Notes: generated by a model not told the origin, from the letters alone. DNA of 32,580 bases from Flavobacterium micromati (GCF_900129585.1 NZ_FQWF01000019.1:1-32580), one strand, 5' to 3'. Positions 11,777-21,245 are shown, numbered from the stretch's first letter. Made by a program: numbers and translations.

Positions 11777-12084
11777 CTTTTTATATTTCAAATTGGAAAA
11801 TCGAATTTTGAAAATCTTCAATTTATTTTTAATGGTAAATTATTACTTTAAATAGCCCTACTTTTGCCAGCGAGCACAAAATAAGAATAATACAGTTCGA
11901 TAAACAAACACTTTTTATATTCCAGTTATTTTATGCTCAGCTTAGCATTTGATTCTGAATACGCTACAATTGTTAATGAGAAACACTAAATCGCAAAACC
12001 ACTTTAGTAAATCTAACGAAAATGACTAAGATTTTCTGCTATTGACTATCAAAATCGAACATAAATAATAACAAAAATTCAAAA
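11777..12084. other. Intergenic region with a possible plus-strand promoter
   Basis: No gene is seen. TACTTTTG at 11859-11866 on the plus strand matches the Bacteroidota -7 element. It could drive the lipoprotein gene at 12085 with a leader of about 210 bases. Confidence 0.4.
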
Positions 12085-12612
12085 ATGAAAACAAAAAATT
12101 TAGCCGTGATTACCTGCTTTACTTTACTCCTTTTTTCCTGCAATGTTATCGATAAGCTGTTGACCTTTACTATTGACAATCAAACTTCGTTTAAAATATC
12201 AAGCGGATTCCCGCTCAATCTTGCAACGGAAGTAATTACGCCCGATGTTACTACTAATTCTAGTGCGGAGTTTGAAAACAACAACACAAAAGCAGAGTTA
12301 GTAAAAGATGTAAAACTAAAAGAGCTCAAATTAACGATCACTGATCCTAGTGATAAAACATTTTCTTTTTTGAAATCAATTCGCTTATATATTTCCACAG
12401 ATGCCAACGACGAAATTGAATTGGCTTATTTAGACGATATAAATTCCTCGACAAATACACTAGAACTTCTATGTACTTCTCAGAAATTAGATAAATACAT
12501 CAAAGCTCCCAGCTATAGAATAAGAACAAAAGCGGTAATAAAAGAAACAGTTACCAAAGATATAGTTGTAAAAGGCAACATGAAATTTCAGGTGACAGCA
12601 GATCCTTTCTAA
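12085..12612 (+). CDS. Lipoprotein of unknown function
   Basis: A 175-residue predicted lipoprotein with signal peptide ending LLLFSC (Cys19). The mature part is rich in Thr, Lys and Asp and looks beta-rich (TFTIDNQTSFKISS, LKELKLTITDPSDKTFSFLK). I do not recognise a named domain. The neighbouring gene is convergent and shares a terminator hairpin, so this is a single-gene unit. Confidence 0.75.
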   Translation: MKTKNLAVITCFTLLLFSCNVIDKLLTFTIDNQTSFKISSGFPLNLATEVITPDVTTNSSAEFENNNTKAELVKDVKLKELKLTITDPSDKTFSFLKSIRLYISTDANDEIELAYLDDINSSTNTLELLCTSQKLDKYIKAPSYRIRTKAVIKETVTKDIVVKGNMKFQVTADPF

Positions 12613-12632
12613 GAAAAAACTAGTAACATAAA

Positions 12633-12664
12633 AAAAGGCTTTTGAAGTGATTCAAAAGCCTTTT
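12633..12664. terminator. Bidirectional terminator between convergent genes
   Basis: AAAAGGCTTTTGAA (12633-12646) and its complement (12651-12664) are separated by a 4-base loop, with A and T runs at the two ends. It serves the genes ending at 12612 (+) and 12687 (-). Confidence 0.9.
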
Positions 12665-12686
12665 CCATTAAGTTTTTATAATTTAC

Positions 12687-13355
12687 TTATTCCTTCACCA
12701 ATACAATCGTCGCCTTAAAACCTGTTCCAAGATTCCACTGACTGGCTGATATTAAGCTTCCTTTGTCATCATAAACTTTAAATTCGGCGGTATTAGGACC
12801 GGAAGTTCCTTGATTTAGGGCTTCAAAATCTATTTTATTAAATCCTTTCTCTAATACAATTTCAAAACCTTTAAAATTGCTGTCTAGATTGACTTGAGCT
12901 TGAATCATTTTATCGTTCAAATAAACCCTAATTTGGTCGCCGTCAACATAAGCAGCATCGCGATACATTACCTTTGCGGTGGTGGAACCAGTATTGAAAT
13001 TCCCTAAATTTTGATTTCGTCTGTAAACAATTCCTTGTGAATTATCCTCCTTTTTATTCCATTTATCTTTAAAAACATCACCAGGATTGATAAACTCATT
13101 TTTTGGAATCATCGAGAAATTACTAGCTGGAGTAATTGATTTAGAAGGAGATGGATTTGGATTATAAATTTCTGGGTTTTTAAAAGGACTAGGATTTTTT
13201 ATAGGCGGAATATTTGCCTTTGGCGGGATAGGTTTTTTTATTTTTGGTGCATTACTTTTAGGCGGAATCGCTTTAAACTTAGAGCTAAATTCGCTCTGAG
13301 CATAACCGCTTATAGAAATGGTAAATAACATTATTAGTACTAAAATCCTTTTCAT
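12687..13355 (-). CDS. Secreted proline-rich protein of unknown function
   Basis: 222 residues with signal peptide MKRILVLIMLFTISISGYAQ. Residues about 25-80 are a low-complexity Pro/Lys/Asn segment (IPPKSNAPKIKKPIPPKANI). The C-terminal 110 residues form a compact, probably beta-sandwich domain (QIRVYLNDKMIQAQVNLDSN, KGFNKIDFEALNQGTSGPNT, AEFKVYDDKG). This suggests a linker plus a small extracellular or periplasmic domain. I do not recognise the family. Transcribed alone. Confidence 0.75.
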   Translation of the reverse strand: MKRILVLIMLFTISISGYAQSEFSSKFKAIPPKSNAPKIKKPIPPKANIPPIKNPSPFKNPEIYNPNPSPSKSITPASNFSMIPKNEFINPGDVFKDKWNKKEDNSQGIVYRRNQNLGNFNTGSTTAKVMYRDAAYVDGDQIRVYLNDKMIQAQVNLDSNFKGFEIVLEKGFNKIDFEALNQGTSGPNTAEFKVYDDKGSLISASQWNLGTGFKATIVLVKE

Positions 13356-14001
13356 CTGTAGATAATATTTTTTTGTCTTAGAAAATTTGCGTCTTGCAAT
13401 TTGGGTTTGTAACCAACACCTGCGATTGCTTATTTTATAATATTTATGTTAAACAATGCTTCAACTTTTTTAAAAATAAAAAACCAATCGTTCTTAATTC
13501 TATTATTGATCGTAATTTAACTTTCATTTATAACTTTTAAATCCCGCTTTTATTTCATTTCTATCGGAATAATAAAAGACATTGAACAGCCAAAAAACCA
13601 ACATTTAAAGCAAAATCAGAAATTTTATTTCTAATTTTTTTTCTAAATTGCAAAAAATATACCAAAAATTAAATTGACATATTAGATTACCAAAATTCAC
13701 TATTAACAAAAATAGGATTTAAGATTTAAACACATCATAATTTATAAATCTCTCGGAAACTTGCCCAGCATACTTTGTAAGTATAGATGACTCAAAGGAA
13801 AATATTTCGTTGAAATCACTTAAAAAATTGCATTAGGTCTAAATGGAATAACTTTATTTTTAAAACCAATTTAAAAGATAAAAATTGATTAGAAAAAACA
13901 TATTGACAGTCTTAGCGTGGGAGGATAACATGGGGTATTGTCGCACGGTTCGAATAGGAAATATAATTGATGTATCAGGAACAATTGCATACTTTTAAAT
14001 A
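13356..14001. other. 646-base intergenic region, nothing recognised
   Basis: Very AT-rich. I looked for small genes, riboswitches and hairpins. The only GC-richer patch is about 13911-13960, shortly before the CLC transporter gene; it does not match a motif I know. Confidence 0.4.
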
Positions 14002-15258
14002 ATGAATGTAGAAAACATAAAAAAAATAATAGTCACCGCACTTCAATGGATTTTCATTTGTGCATTGATAGGTGTTTTGTCAGGATCAGCTTCTGCGGTT
14101 TTTTTAGTAGCACTTGAATATATTACGCAAATAAGACTTAGTAATAATTGGATTATTTGGCTGCTGCCAATAGGTGGCTTGCTAATAGGATTATCTTACC
14201 ACTACTATGGTAAATCAGTAGTAAAAGGCAATAATTTATTGCTGGAAGAATACGAAAATCCTCAAAAAGTAATTCCGTTAAAAATGGCTCCTTTGGTGCT
14301 TATTGGAACCTTAATCACCCATCTATTTGGTGGATCTGCGGGACGCGAAGGCACCGCAGTACAAATGGGAGGAGCAATTGCTGACCAGTTTACACACATT
14401 TTTAAGCTTGATTCCTCTGCGCGAAAAACAATATTAATTTTAGGAATAAGCGCTGGTTTCGCTTCCATTTTTGGAACACCGCTAGCGGGCGCACTATTTG
14501 CTTTAGAGCTTGTTATTTTTAGCAAAATCAGTTTTAAGAGCGTTCCATTGTCATTTTTGTCAGCTTATATTGCTTATTTTACTGTTGAATTTTGGCAGGT
14601 AAAACATACGCATTATTCCATTCCCATAATTCCTGAGATCAGTTTGATTAACTTATTTTGGGTTGTAATTGTTAGCTTATTATTTGGATTAGCAGCACTT
14701 TTATTCTCCAGAAGTACGCATTTATGGGGAAAATTATTTTCGACAACAATTGCATACCCGCCTCTTCGTCCGTTTGTAGGCGGAATTATTTTGGCCACAG
14801 CCTTCTACTTCATCGGAAGTTCAAAATATGCGGGATTAGGCATTCCTGAAATTGTCGACGCTTTTTCAGTGCCCAATGCGCCTTATGAATTCCTCCTTAA
14901 AATATTATTTACTGGCTTTACTTTAGGTGCTGGTTTCAAAGGCGGAGAAGTTACACCCTTATTCTTTGTTGGAGCCACCTTGGGAAGTGCTTTATCGCTT
15001 ATAGTTCCGCTACCCATTGCGCTTCTGGCCGGAATGGGATTTGTCGCTGTTTTTTCGGGCGCGACTCATACGCCTATTGCTTGCACGATTATGGGAATGG
15101 AACTTTTTGGGATTGAGAGTGGCATTTTCATTGGCGTAAGCTGCGCCATTGCTTACTTTTCATCTGGATCAATGGGTATTTACACTAACCAAATTGTAAA
15201 AGGGCCAAAATATTATTTGTACCAAAAATTGAAACGAAAACCAACTGACTTTCTATAA
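14002..15258 (+). CDS. CLC-family anion transporter
   Basis: A 418-residue polytopic inner-membrane protein of the chloride channel/antiporter family. The gating glutamate motif GREGTAVQMGG is at about 114-124 (Glu116). The conserved GGEVTPLFFVGATLGSAL is at about 314-331, in place of the usual GGIFAPxxxxG. The anion-filter motif GSGIP of classic ClC proteins is missing: the corresponding region reads KGNNLLLEE (about 75-83). These changes recall the fluoride-exporting CLC-F branch, but I cannot settle specificity from sequence. No cytosolic CBS domains are present. The gene is monocistronic or loosely linked to the operon that starts 60 bases further on. Confidence 0.85.
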   Translation: MNVENIKKIIVTALQWIFICALIGVLSGSASAVFLVALEYITQIRLSNNWIIWLLPIGGLLIGLSYHYYGKSVVKGNNLLLEEYENPQKVIPLKMAPLVLIGTLITHLFGGSAGREGTAVQMGGAIADQFTHIFKLDSSARKTILILGISAGFASIFGTPLAGALFALELVIFSKISFKSVPLSFLSAYIAYFTVEFWQVKHTHYSIPIIPEISLINLFWVVIVSLLFGLAALLFSRSTHLWGKLFSTTIAYPPLRPFVGGIILATAFYFIGSSKYAGLGIPEIVDAFSVPNAPYEFLLKILFTGFTLGAGFKGGEVTPLFFVGATLGSALSLIVPLPIALLAGMGFVAVFSGATHTPIACTIMGMELFGIESGIFIGVSCAIAYFSSGSMGIYTNQIVKGPKYYLYQKLKRKPTDFL

Positions 15259-15304
15259 CGTATCAAAATCGTGTTAATGATTTCAACATTAGCATAAAAA
15301 AATG

Positions 15305-15312
15305 TAATTTCG
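15305..15312 (+). promoter_or_regulatory. Possible promoter of the nrnA-gldI operon
   Basis: TAATTTCG differs at one base from the -7 consensus TAnnTTTG and lies 6 bases before the ATG at 15319, implying a very short leader. Confidence 0.35.
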
Positions 15313-15318
15313 CAACCT

Positions 15319-16323
15319 ATGAAAATACAAGATATTCAAGCGGTACAGTTGTTATTAGCAACACCAAAAAAGATTGCGATAATCCCACACCGAGGTCCTG
15401 ACGGCGATGCCATGGGTTCTACGTTAGCATTATACCATTTTTTACTAAAAAATAATCACGAACCTATTATTGTTTCTCCTAATGAATTTCCAGATTTTTT
15501 AGCTTGGCTACCCGGCTCAGAAACCATAAAAATATTCGAGAAAGACAAACAAAATTGCACCAAAATCCTTCAAGAAGCGGATCTTATTTTTACTTTAGAT
15601 TTTAATGCTTTGCATCGCACAGGCGAAATGGAACACGTTCTTGATAAACTGAAAGCGCCATTTATCATGATCGATCATCATCAAAAACCAGATGATTATG
15701 CTGCTATCACTTTTTCGGATACTGCTTTTGGTTCGACTTGTGAGATGATTTATAACTTCATCTCGTTTCTTGGCAAGAAACAAGATATTGACAAAACAAT
15801 AGGAACTTGTATTTATACAGGTATTCTAACTGATTCTGGATCTTTTCGTTTTCCAAAAACAACTGGAAATACGCATAGAATTGTTGCTGAACTTATTGAT
15901 TTAGGTGTCGAAAATACCGAGATTCCGGGTTTACTTTTTGACAATAGCGGCTTTGGACGTTTGCAAATATTGGGTCAAGCACTTCAAAACATGAAAGTGA
16001 TTATGCAACATAAAACGGCGTACACCACACTTAGTCAAGAAGAACTCAATTCATTTGATTATGTGAAAGGAGATACAGAAGGCATTGTAAATTATGGTTT
16101 AAGCATAAAAGGAATTCACTTTGCTGCTATTTTTATTGAAAATACCGAAGAGAAAATCATCAAAATTTCGTTTCGTTCACAAGGCGCATTTGATGTCAAT
16201 CAGTTTGCAAGAAATCATTTTAACGGCGGCGGACACCAGAATGCTGCTGGAGGAAAATCAGAAGTTTCGTTGCAGGAAACCATCCAAAAATTTGAAGATT
16301 TAGTCACAAAAATAAGCATTTAA
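15319..16323 (+). CDS. DHH/DHHA1 phosphoesterase, NrnA-like (nanoRNase/pAp phosphatase)
   Basis: 334 residues, cytosolic. Proteins of this type degrade 2-5-base RNAs and/or dephosphorylate 3'-phosphoadenosine 5'-phosphate using two Mn ions. Metal ligands are visible: HRGPDGDAMGS (His24, Asp28, Asp30), DFNAL (Asp94) and the DHH signature MIDHHQKP (Asp119-His121). The DHHA1 substrate-binding domain shows FNGGGHQNAAGGK near residue 300. Start chosen at the only reasonable ATG. The next gene begins 4 bases after the stop, so it heads a four-gene operon. Confidence 0.93.
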   Translation: MKIQDIQAVQLLLATPKKIAIIPHRGPDGDAMGSTLALYHFLLKNNHEPIIVSPNEFPDFLAWLPGSETIKIFEKDKQNCTKILQEADLIFTLDFNALHRTGEMEHVLDKLKAPFIMIDHHQKPDDYAAITFSDTAFGSTCEMIYNFISFLGKKQDIDKTIGTCIYTGILTDSGSFRFPKTTGNTHRIVAELIDLGVENTEIPGLLFDNSGFGRLQILGQALQNMKVIMQHKTAYTTLSQEELNSFDYVKGDTEGIVNYGLSIKGIHFAAIFIENTEEKIIKISFRSQGAFDVNQFARNHFNGGGHQNAAGGKSEVSLQETIQKFEDLVTKISI

Positions 16324-16327
16324 GTGT

Positions 16328-16981
16328 ATGAAAAACACCAATTTGATTGCCAGTATTTTCTTTTTACTCGTGCTAGTCACAAGCTGTAAGCAGCCTCAGG
16401 AAGCTAGAAGACCACTTTCTCAATCCTCGGGAAGCTTTATGAAAAAATCAATCATTCGCAATAAAAAGTTGGTGGCTGATGAGGAAACCCAAATCAAAAA
16501 TTTAATAAAAAGCAACCCTAATATTCAATATACGGCTTCTACAAAAGGATATTGGTACTCGTATCAAATTCAAAATAAATTAGACTCACTGACTCCAAAA
16601 AAAGGAGATGTTGCTTTTTTTGATTACGAAATTACGGATCTGAAAGGAGCAATAATCTACTCAGAACTAGAGTTGAGACCGCAAATTTATTATGTGGACA
16701 AGCAAAATATCATGATGGGTTTGCGTGACGGAATTAAACTGATGCGCAAGGGCGAAAAGGTGAATTTTATATTTCCGTCTAATATGGGTTATGGTTATCG
16801 CGGTGATGAAAAAAAAATTGGCATGAACCAACCCATAATTTGCATCGTTACTTTACGTGATTTTAAGTCGGAAGTGGTTTATAAAAAAGAAATCCAAGCA
16901 AAAATAAAAGCCGTTATCGAGAAACCAATCGTGCAACCTGAAACACCTGCCGCAAATCAACCTAATGACACCTTAAAATAA
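16328..16981 (+). CDS. gldI: Gliding motility-associated FKBP-type lipoprotein GldI
   Basis: 217 residues. The lipoprotein signal ends LVTSC (Cys20), and the mature start includes QEARRPLSQSSGSFMKKSI, which I recognise from GldI proteins. An FKBP-type peptidyl-prolyl isomerase domain follows (about 90-185), with GLRDGIKLMRKGEKVNFIFP and GYGYRGDE. GldI is a periplasmic folding helper needed for gliding and type IX secretion in flavobacteria. It lies 4 bases after the DHH gene and 16 bases before the next isomerase. Presence of gldI suggests, but does not prove, a gliding or T9SS-bearing organism. Confidence 0.88.
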   Translation: MKNTNLIASIFFLLVLVTSCKQPQEARRPLSQSSGSFMKKSIIRNKKLVADEETQIKNLIKSNPNIQYTASTKGYWYSYQIQNKLDSLTPKKGDVAFFDYEITDLKGAIIYSELELRPQIYYVDKQNIMMGLRDGIKLMRKGEKVNFIFPSNMGYGYRGDEKKIGMNQPIICIVTLRDFKSEVVYKKEIQAKIKAVIEKPIVQPETPAANQPNDTLK

Positions 16982-16997
16982 CTAATTAAACTTAAAA

Positions 16998-18122
16998 ATG
17001 AAAAAAAAGATCCTACTCCTACTCGTTGTATTCGCTTCGTTTTATTCTTGTAAAGAGGAACACAGCAACCTACCAGACGGTTTGTACACTAAAATTGAAA
17101 CTAATAAAGGAGACATCATCTTACAATTAGATTTTGAAAAAGCACCTATTACCGTTGCAAATTTTGTAACACTAGCCGAAGGAAAAAACGATTTTGTTAC
17201 CAATGAAAATTTAAAAAACAAACCTTTCTTTGATGGTTTAAAATTTCACAGAGTCATTAAAGATTTCATGATTCAAACGGGAGATCCGCTTGGGACTGGC
17301 TCTGGAGATACTGGTTATAAATTTAAAGACGAATTTTCTGATTTGCGTTTTGACAATGCTGGAGTTTTGGCTATGGCCAATAATGGAGCAGCAACAAATA
17401 GCAGTCAATTTTTTATCACACATCTAGCGACACCTTGGCTGCAAGACAAACACACCATTTTTGGTCACGTAGTTGAAAACGGAATGGATGTTGTCAATAA
17501 AATTGAGCAAGAAGATTTTGTAAAAAAAGTAACGATTATTAGAAACGGTGGAGCTGCAAAAAAATTCAACGCAGTCAAAATATTCAACGATTATTTCTCA
17601 GTAGAAGCTAAAGCACAAACTCAAAGAGCTGCTCTTGACGTTGAAAACAAAAAGGTTTACAACGAAAAGTACAAAACAGTTCGAGATGAAAAAGTTGCTT
17701 ATTTCACGGATCTCAAAGCAAAATCAACCAGAACAAAAACAGGTTTAGAATATGTCATCATCAAGAAAAGTGGTGGCAAAAAACCTGCTAAAGGCGCTAA
17801 TGTTTTTATTCATTACGCTGGATTTCTGGAAGACGGAGAATTATTTGACGCAAGTGTAGAAAGCGTTGCTAAAACTTTTGGAAAATACGACGAAAATAGA
17901 GCTGCGCAAAACGGTTACCAACCTATTCCTTTTCAAGCTGGTAAAAAAGATGGCATGATTCCTGGTTTTATTGAAGGCTTAGAGCAATTATCTTTTGGTG
18001 ACAAAGCGGTGATTTTTATTCCGTCACGCTTAGGTTACGGCGCGGCTGGAGCTGGAGGTGTGATTCCGCCAAATGCTAATATTATCTTTGAAATCGAGTT
18101 GTTAGAAAAAATGCCACAATAA
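16998..18122 (+). CDS. Lipoprotein with cyclophilin and FKBP isomerase domains
   Basis: 374 residues. The signal peptide ends FYSCK (Cys18). A cyclophilin domain (about 30-190) has [20 protein letters not shown] and NSSQFFITH. A charged linker is followed by an FKBP domain (about 255-374) with ANVFIHYAGFLEDGELFD and GYGAAGAGGVIPPNANIIFE. It is likely a periplasmic peptidyl-prolyl isomerase combining two unrelated folds. It is a paralogue of the next gene, from a tandem duplication, and sits in the gldI operon, which suggests a role in folding exported proteins. Confidence 0.92.
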   Translation: MKKKILLLLVVFASFYSCKEEHSNLPDGLYTKIETNKGDIILQLDFEKAPITVANFVTLAEGKNDFVTNENLKNKPFFDGLKFHRVIKDFMIQTGDPLGTGSGDTGYKFKDEFSDLRFDNAGVLAMANNGAATNSSQFFITHLATPWLQDKHTIFGHVVENGMDVVNKIEQEDFVKKVTIIRNGGAAKKFNAVKIFNDYFSVEAKAQTQRAALDVENKKVYNEKYKTVRDEKVAYFTDLKAKSTRTKTGLEYVIIKKSGGKKPAKGANVFIHYAGFLEDGELFDASVESVAKTFGKYDENRAAQNGYQPIPFQAGKKDGMIPGFIEGLEQLSFGDKAVIFIPSRLGYGAAGAGGVIPPNANIIFEIELLEKMPQ

Positions 18123-18155
18123 TACTATAAAGTTAGACCCTAAATTATTTAGAAA

Positions 18156-19466
18156 ATGAAATTCAAAATTCTGTTTTTATTGTTTCTGGGAATGGTAAAC
18201 GTCCATTCACAAACCGTTAAAAAATCTGTTCCTGTTAAAAAACCGACTACAACAGTAAAAACTGCGGTAAAAAAACCAACTACCACAGCCTCAAAAACTG
18301 CCGTTTTAAAATCGACAAAGCCCGTTGTAAAAACGCCTGCGGTTATCGAAGGTATTTTTGCTACCGTTGCTACTAATAAAGGTGATATTACAATTGAATT
18401 GGAATATAAAAAAACGCCGGTAACTGTCGCTAACTTTATCGCACTCGCCGAAGGGACAAATTCATTTGTAAGTGACCAAAAATTAAAAGGAAAACCTTTT
18501 TACGATGGTTTGAAATTTCACCGTGTGATTCAAGATTTTATGATACAAGGTGGTGATCCATCTGGAAACGGTTCTGGCGGGCCAGGATATGCGTTCAAAG
18601 ATGAATTTACTGATTTGAAACACAACAAGCCAGGGATTTTGTCAATGGCTAATTCAGGACCTACAACTAACGGAAGTCAATTTTTTATCACCCACAAAGA
18701 AACTCCGTGGTTAGATGGAAAGCACACCGTTTTTGGTAAGGTAACAGTGGGGATGAACGTGGTAAACGCTATTACTCAAAATGATGTGATTACAAAGGTT
18801 ACAATTGTTAGAAAAGGCGCATTGGCACAAAAATTTGACGCTCCTAAAGTGTTTTCTGATTATTTCAATAACAAATCAGAAGATCAAAAAAAGCAAGACT
18901 TAATTAACGCCGAAAATAAGAAAAAGCAAGAATTGGCCAACGCCGAAAATAACGCAAAGCAGGCGGCACTTCAAGCAGAAGCTAAGAAAAGTTATTTAGA
19001 AAAATACGGTTCCGTTGTAGCGGCAAAAGCAGCTTATTTTGCTACTGCAAAAGCTACTGCAACAACATCGCCATCAGGATTAGTATATAAAATTATTCAA
19101 AATGGCACTGGAGTGAAACCGGCTGACAAGAGCACTTTTTATTTTCATTATGCAGGCTACTTTGAAGATGGAACTTTGTTTGATAGCAGTTATGAAAATG
19201 TAGCTAAAGAATATGGAAAGTTTGATGCAAATCGTGCTGCTCAAAACGGCTACCAAGCTTTCCCCTTTGAAGCAGGCAAGAAAGATGGAATGATTGCAGG
19301 ATTTATGGAATCATTAGCGTTGATGTCTTACGGCGATAAACTACTGGCTTTTATCCCAGCATCCTTAGCTTATGGATCAAGCGGCGCTGGCGAGGTAATT
19401 CCGCCTAATACAAATCTTATTTTTGAACTGGAAATGTTTGAAAAACAACCAGCTCCAAAACAATAA
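18156..19466 (+). CDS. Exported cyclophilin-FKBP fusion isomerase (paralogue)
   Basis: 436 residues. Unlike its neighbour it has a cleavable signal peptide without lipobox ([19 protein letters not shown]), followed by a Lys/Pro/Thr/Val-rich linker (about 20-60; VKKPTT repeats). The cyclophilin domain (about 62-225) has [21 protein letters not shown] Lys/Gln/Ala helical segment (about 240-280) precedes the FKBP domain (about 300-430, [20 protein letters not shown]). It is probably soluble in the periplasm. It starts 33 bases after its paralogue and ends the operon at a strong terminator. Confidence 0.92.
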   Translation: MKFKILFLLFLGMVNVHSQTVKKSVPVKKPTTTVKTAVKKPTTTASKTAVLKSTKPVVKTPAVIEGIFATVATNKGDITIELEYKKTPVTVANFIALAEGTNSFVSDQKLKGKPFYDGLKFHRVIQDFMIQGGDPSGNGSGGPGYAFKDEFTDLKHNKPGILSMANSGPTTNGSQFFITHKETPWLDGKHTVFGKVTVGMNVVNAITQNDVITKVTIVRKGALAQKFDAPKVFSDYFNNKSEDQKKQDLINAENKKKQELANAENNAKQAALQAEAKKSYLEKYGSVVAAKAAYFATAKATATTSPSGLVYKIIQNGTGVKPADKSTFYFHYAGYFEDGTLFDSSYENVAKEYGKFDANRAAQNGYQAFPFEAGKKDGMIAGFMESLALMSYGDKLLAFIPASLAYGSSGAGEVIPPNTNLIFELEMFEKQPAPKQ

Positions 19467-19489
19467 TAAAAGAGAGAATCAATATAAAA

Positions 19490-19523
19490 AAAGAGCCGAA
19501 AGTTTCCATACTTTCGGCTCTTT
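19490..19523. terminator. Bidirectional terminator
   Basis: AAAGAGCCGAAAGT (19490-19503) and its complement (19510-19523) are separated by a 6-base loop. The hairpin lies between the isomerase operon (+) and the convergent gene ending at 19540 (-). Confidence 0.9.
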
Positions 19524-19539
19524 CTGCGTTGAATAAAAA

Positions 19540-19983
19540 CTATTTCTTAGCTTTAAATTTCCAGTCAAATTCGTCTTTTTGATTGATAATAGCACCAATC
19601 TCCACTTTGACCACTTCATCAAATTCGGTTTGGAATATAATCCAGTTTTCCTCATTGAAATAATTTTCAAACGTATCAAACTCTTCTTGTGTAAACTTTG
19701 TTATCCCTTTAGCAACCAAATCTTTTTTGACGTCACTAATTTTTCTGTTCAGTATTTTATGACCAAAAAGGGCTAAATCTAAACTTGAAGCCACTATGTA
19801 ACCCAATTTAAAATCCTCCTCTATATAAAACGTCAATCTCATTTTGAGTTTATTGTAGGCAAAAATAACGTTGTCATCTTCATCTTTATAATTGCGATCT
19901 GGCTTGCCGTAAATTGCTGTTACATCATTTTGCTTCATTCCGAAAATGAGCTGATCAATTCCGTTTTTTGGATTTATTTTCAT
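19540..19983 (-). CDS. Small cytosolic protein of unknown function
   Basis: 147 residues from the ATG at 19983 (MKINPKNGIDQLIFGMKQND); the frame is open 14 codons further upstream, without support. The N-terminal half (IDQLIFGMKQNDVTAIYGKP, then KLKMRLTFYIEEDFKLGYI) resembles small proteins of polymorphic-toxin or immunity type neighbourhoods, but I do not recognise a named family. No signal peptide. It is the last core-like gene before the recombinase and is transcribed away from it. Confidence 0.7.
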   Translation of the reverse strand: MKINPKNGIDQLIFGMKQNDVTAIYGKPDRNYKDEDDNVIFAYNKLKMRLTFYIEEDFKLGYIVASSLDLALFGHKILNRKISDVKKDLVAKGITKFTQEEFDTFENYFNEENWIIFQTEFDEVVKVEIGAIINQKDEFDWKFKAKK

Positions 19984-20142
19984 GTGTATTTTGTTATTGT
20001 TGAATGATTGGTTAAACTTTCTCACTAGTATTTGGCTTTCGCCAAAATGCTACTGGTGTTCCATTCCTATTTTCTTTTGATGTAGCAAAGTTCGGAAAGT
20101 TTACGAGAAAGTCATTAGTCTTTTAAATTAAAATTTTTTAGT

Positions 20143-20150
20143 TACTTTAG
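20143..20150 (+). promoter_or_regulatory. Possible recombinase promoter -7 box
   Basis: TACTTTAG differs at one base from TAnnTTTG and lies 20 bases before the recombinase ATG. Confidence 0.3.
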
Positions 20151-20170
20151 TCACTCAAAAACAACTGATT

Positions 20171-21214
20171 ATGGTTTGGGAAGCAAAAATACTTACACAT
20201 AAAAAGGAAAAGCGAATCGCTGTCTATTTTAAAAAAGACGCCGATTTAATTGCGCGCATCAAGCAAATTGATGGCGCAAGATGGAGCCAAACATTAATAG
20301 CGTGGCATTTACCAGATACCGATGAAAACAGAATACGATTTAAGTTAGAATCAGCAAGCTATTTTTTACCATCGGTTGAAGGAATTGCGCAGATAGAAAA
20401 GTTCAAGCAGTGGCTTCGTTCTAAACGGTACAGCGAAAATACGCTTGCGACTTATTGCGATGCGCTAAAATCATTTTTAGTATTTTATAAACACAAAGCC
20501 ATTGAAGAAATTGACAATGCAGATGTAATTGTTTACAACAACGAGTATATCCTAAAAAACAAACTGTCAGCCTCCTACCAAAACCAAATTGTCAATGCAA
20601 TTAAGTTGTACTTCAGCACCATAAGAGAAACAAAAATTGAAATAGATAAAATTCATCGCCCAAAACGTTCCAAAGTTTTGCCTAATGTTTTGAGTAAGCA
20701 AGAAGTAAAATTGATTTTAGAAGCACACGCTAATATCAAACACAAAACAATGCTTTCGTTGATTTATAGTTGTGGTTTGCGATGTGGCGAATTGTTAGCT
20801 ATGAAACCCGTGCATATCGACTCCAAAAGAAATATAGTAATCCTCAAAAATTCAAAAGGCAAAAAAGATAGAATTGTGCCCCTTAGTCCTAAAATACTAA
20901 TAATGCTTCGCGAATATTACATTGTATGCAAACCTACAACCTATTTATTTGAAGGTCAAATGGCAGGAATGCCATACGATTCTAGAAGCTTACAATTAGT
21001 TTTAAAACAAGCCTTGCGAAAAACAGGAATTACTAAACCAGCTACGTTACATTGGTTGCGACACAGCTTCGCAACACATTTACTTGAAAGCGGCACCGAT
21101 TTGAGATACATACAAGAATTATTGGGACACAGCAGTAGCAAAACCACTGAAATTTATACGCACGTTAGTACGAAAAGTATTCAACAAATAAAAAGTCCTT
21201 TTGATGATTTGTAG
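20171..21214 (+). CDS. Tyrosine recombinase of the cassette array
   Basis: 347 residues. A non-standard N-terminal domain (about 1-65, with KRIAVYF and ARWSQTLIAWHLP) precedes the SAM-like core-binding domain (about 71-155) and a complete catalytic domain. Catalytic residues: Arg204 (YSCGLRCGELL), Lys229 (NSKGKKDR), His294 and Arg297 (HWLRHSFATHLL), His320 (LLGHSSSKTT) and the nucleophile Tyr329 (EIYTHV). The C-terminus (IKSPFDDL) resembles the RSPLD end of integron integrases. The extra helical domain that IntI proteins carry between the lysine and the HxxR motif appears absent: 65 residues here against about 105 in IntI1 as I recall it. The gene is therefore Xer-like rather than IntI. It reads towards the cassettes and ends 31 bases before the putative primary attachment site. 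Confidence 0.93.
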   Translation: MVWEAKILTHKKEKRIAVYFKKDADLIARIKQIDGARWSQTLIAWHLPDTDENRIRFKLESASYFLPSVEGIAQIEKFKQWLRSKRYSENTLATYCDALKSFLVFYKHKAIEEIDNADVIVYNNEYILKNKLSASYQNQIVNAIKLYFSTIRETKIEIDKIHRPKRSKVLPNVLSKQEVKLILEAHANIKHKTMLSLIYSCGLRCGELLAMKPVHIDSKRNIVILKNSKGKKDRIVPLSPKILIMLREYYIVCKPTTYLFEGQMAGMPYDSRSLQLVLKQALRKTGITKPATLHWLRHSFATHLLESGTDLRYIQELLGHSSSKTTEIYTHVSTKSIQQIKSPFDDL

Positions 21215-21245
21215 AAAATTATTTATATATTTGAAAATTAATAAA

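Noticed and set aside
13911..13990. Fluoride riboswitch before the CLC gene
   Set aside because: I looked for the GGNGATG start, the pseudoknot partner and a GGC-TGATG-CCT end. Only a lone TGATG was found, with no matching stems.
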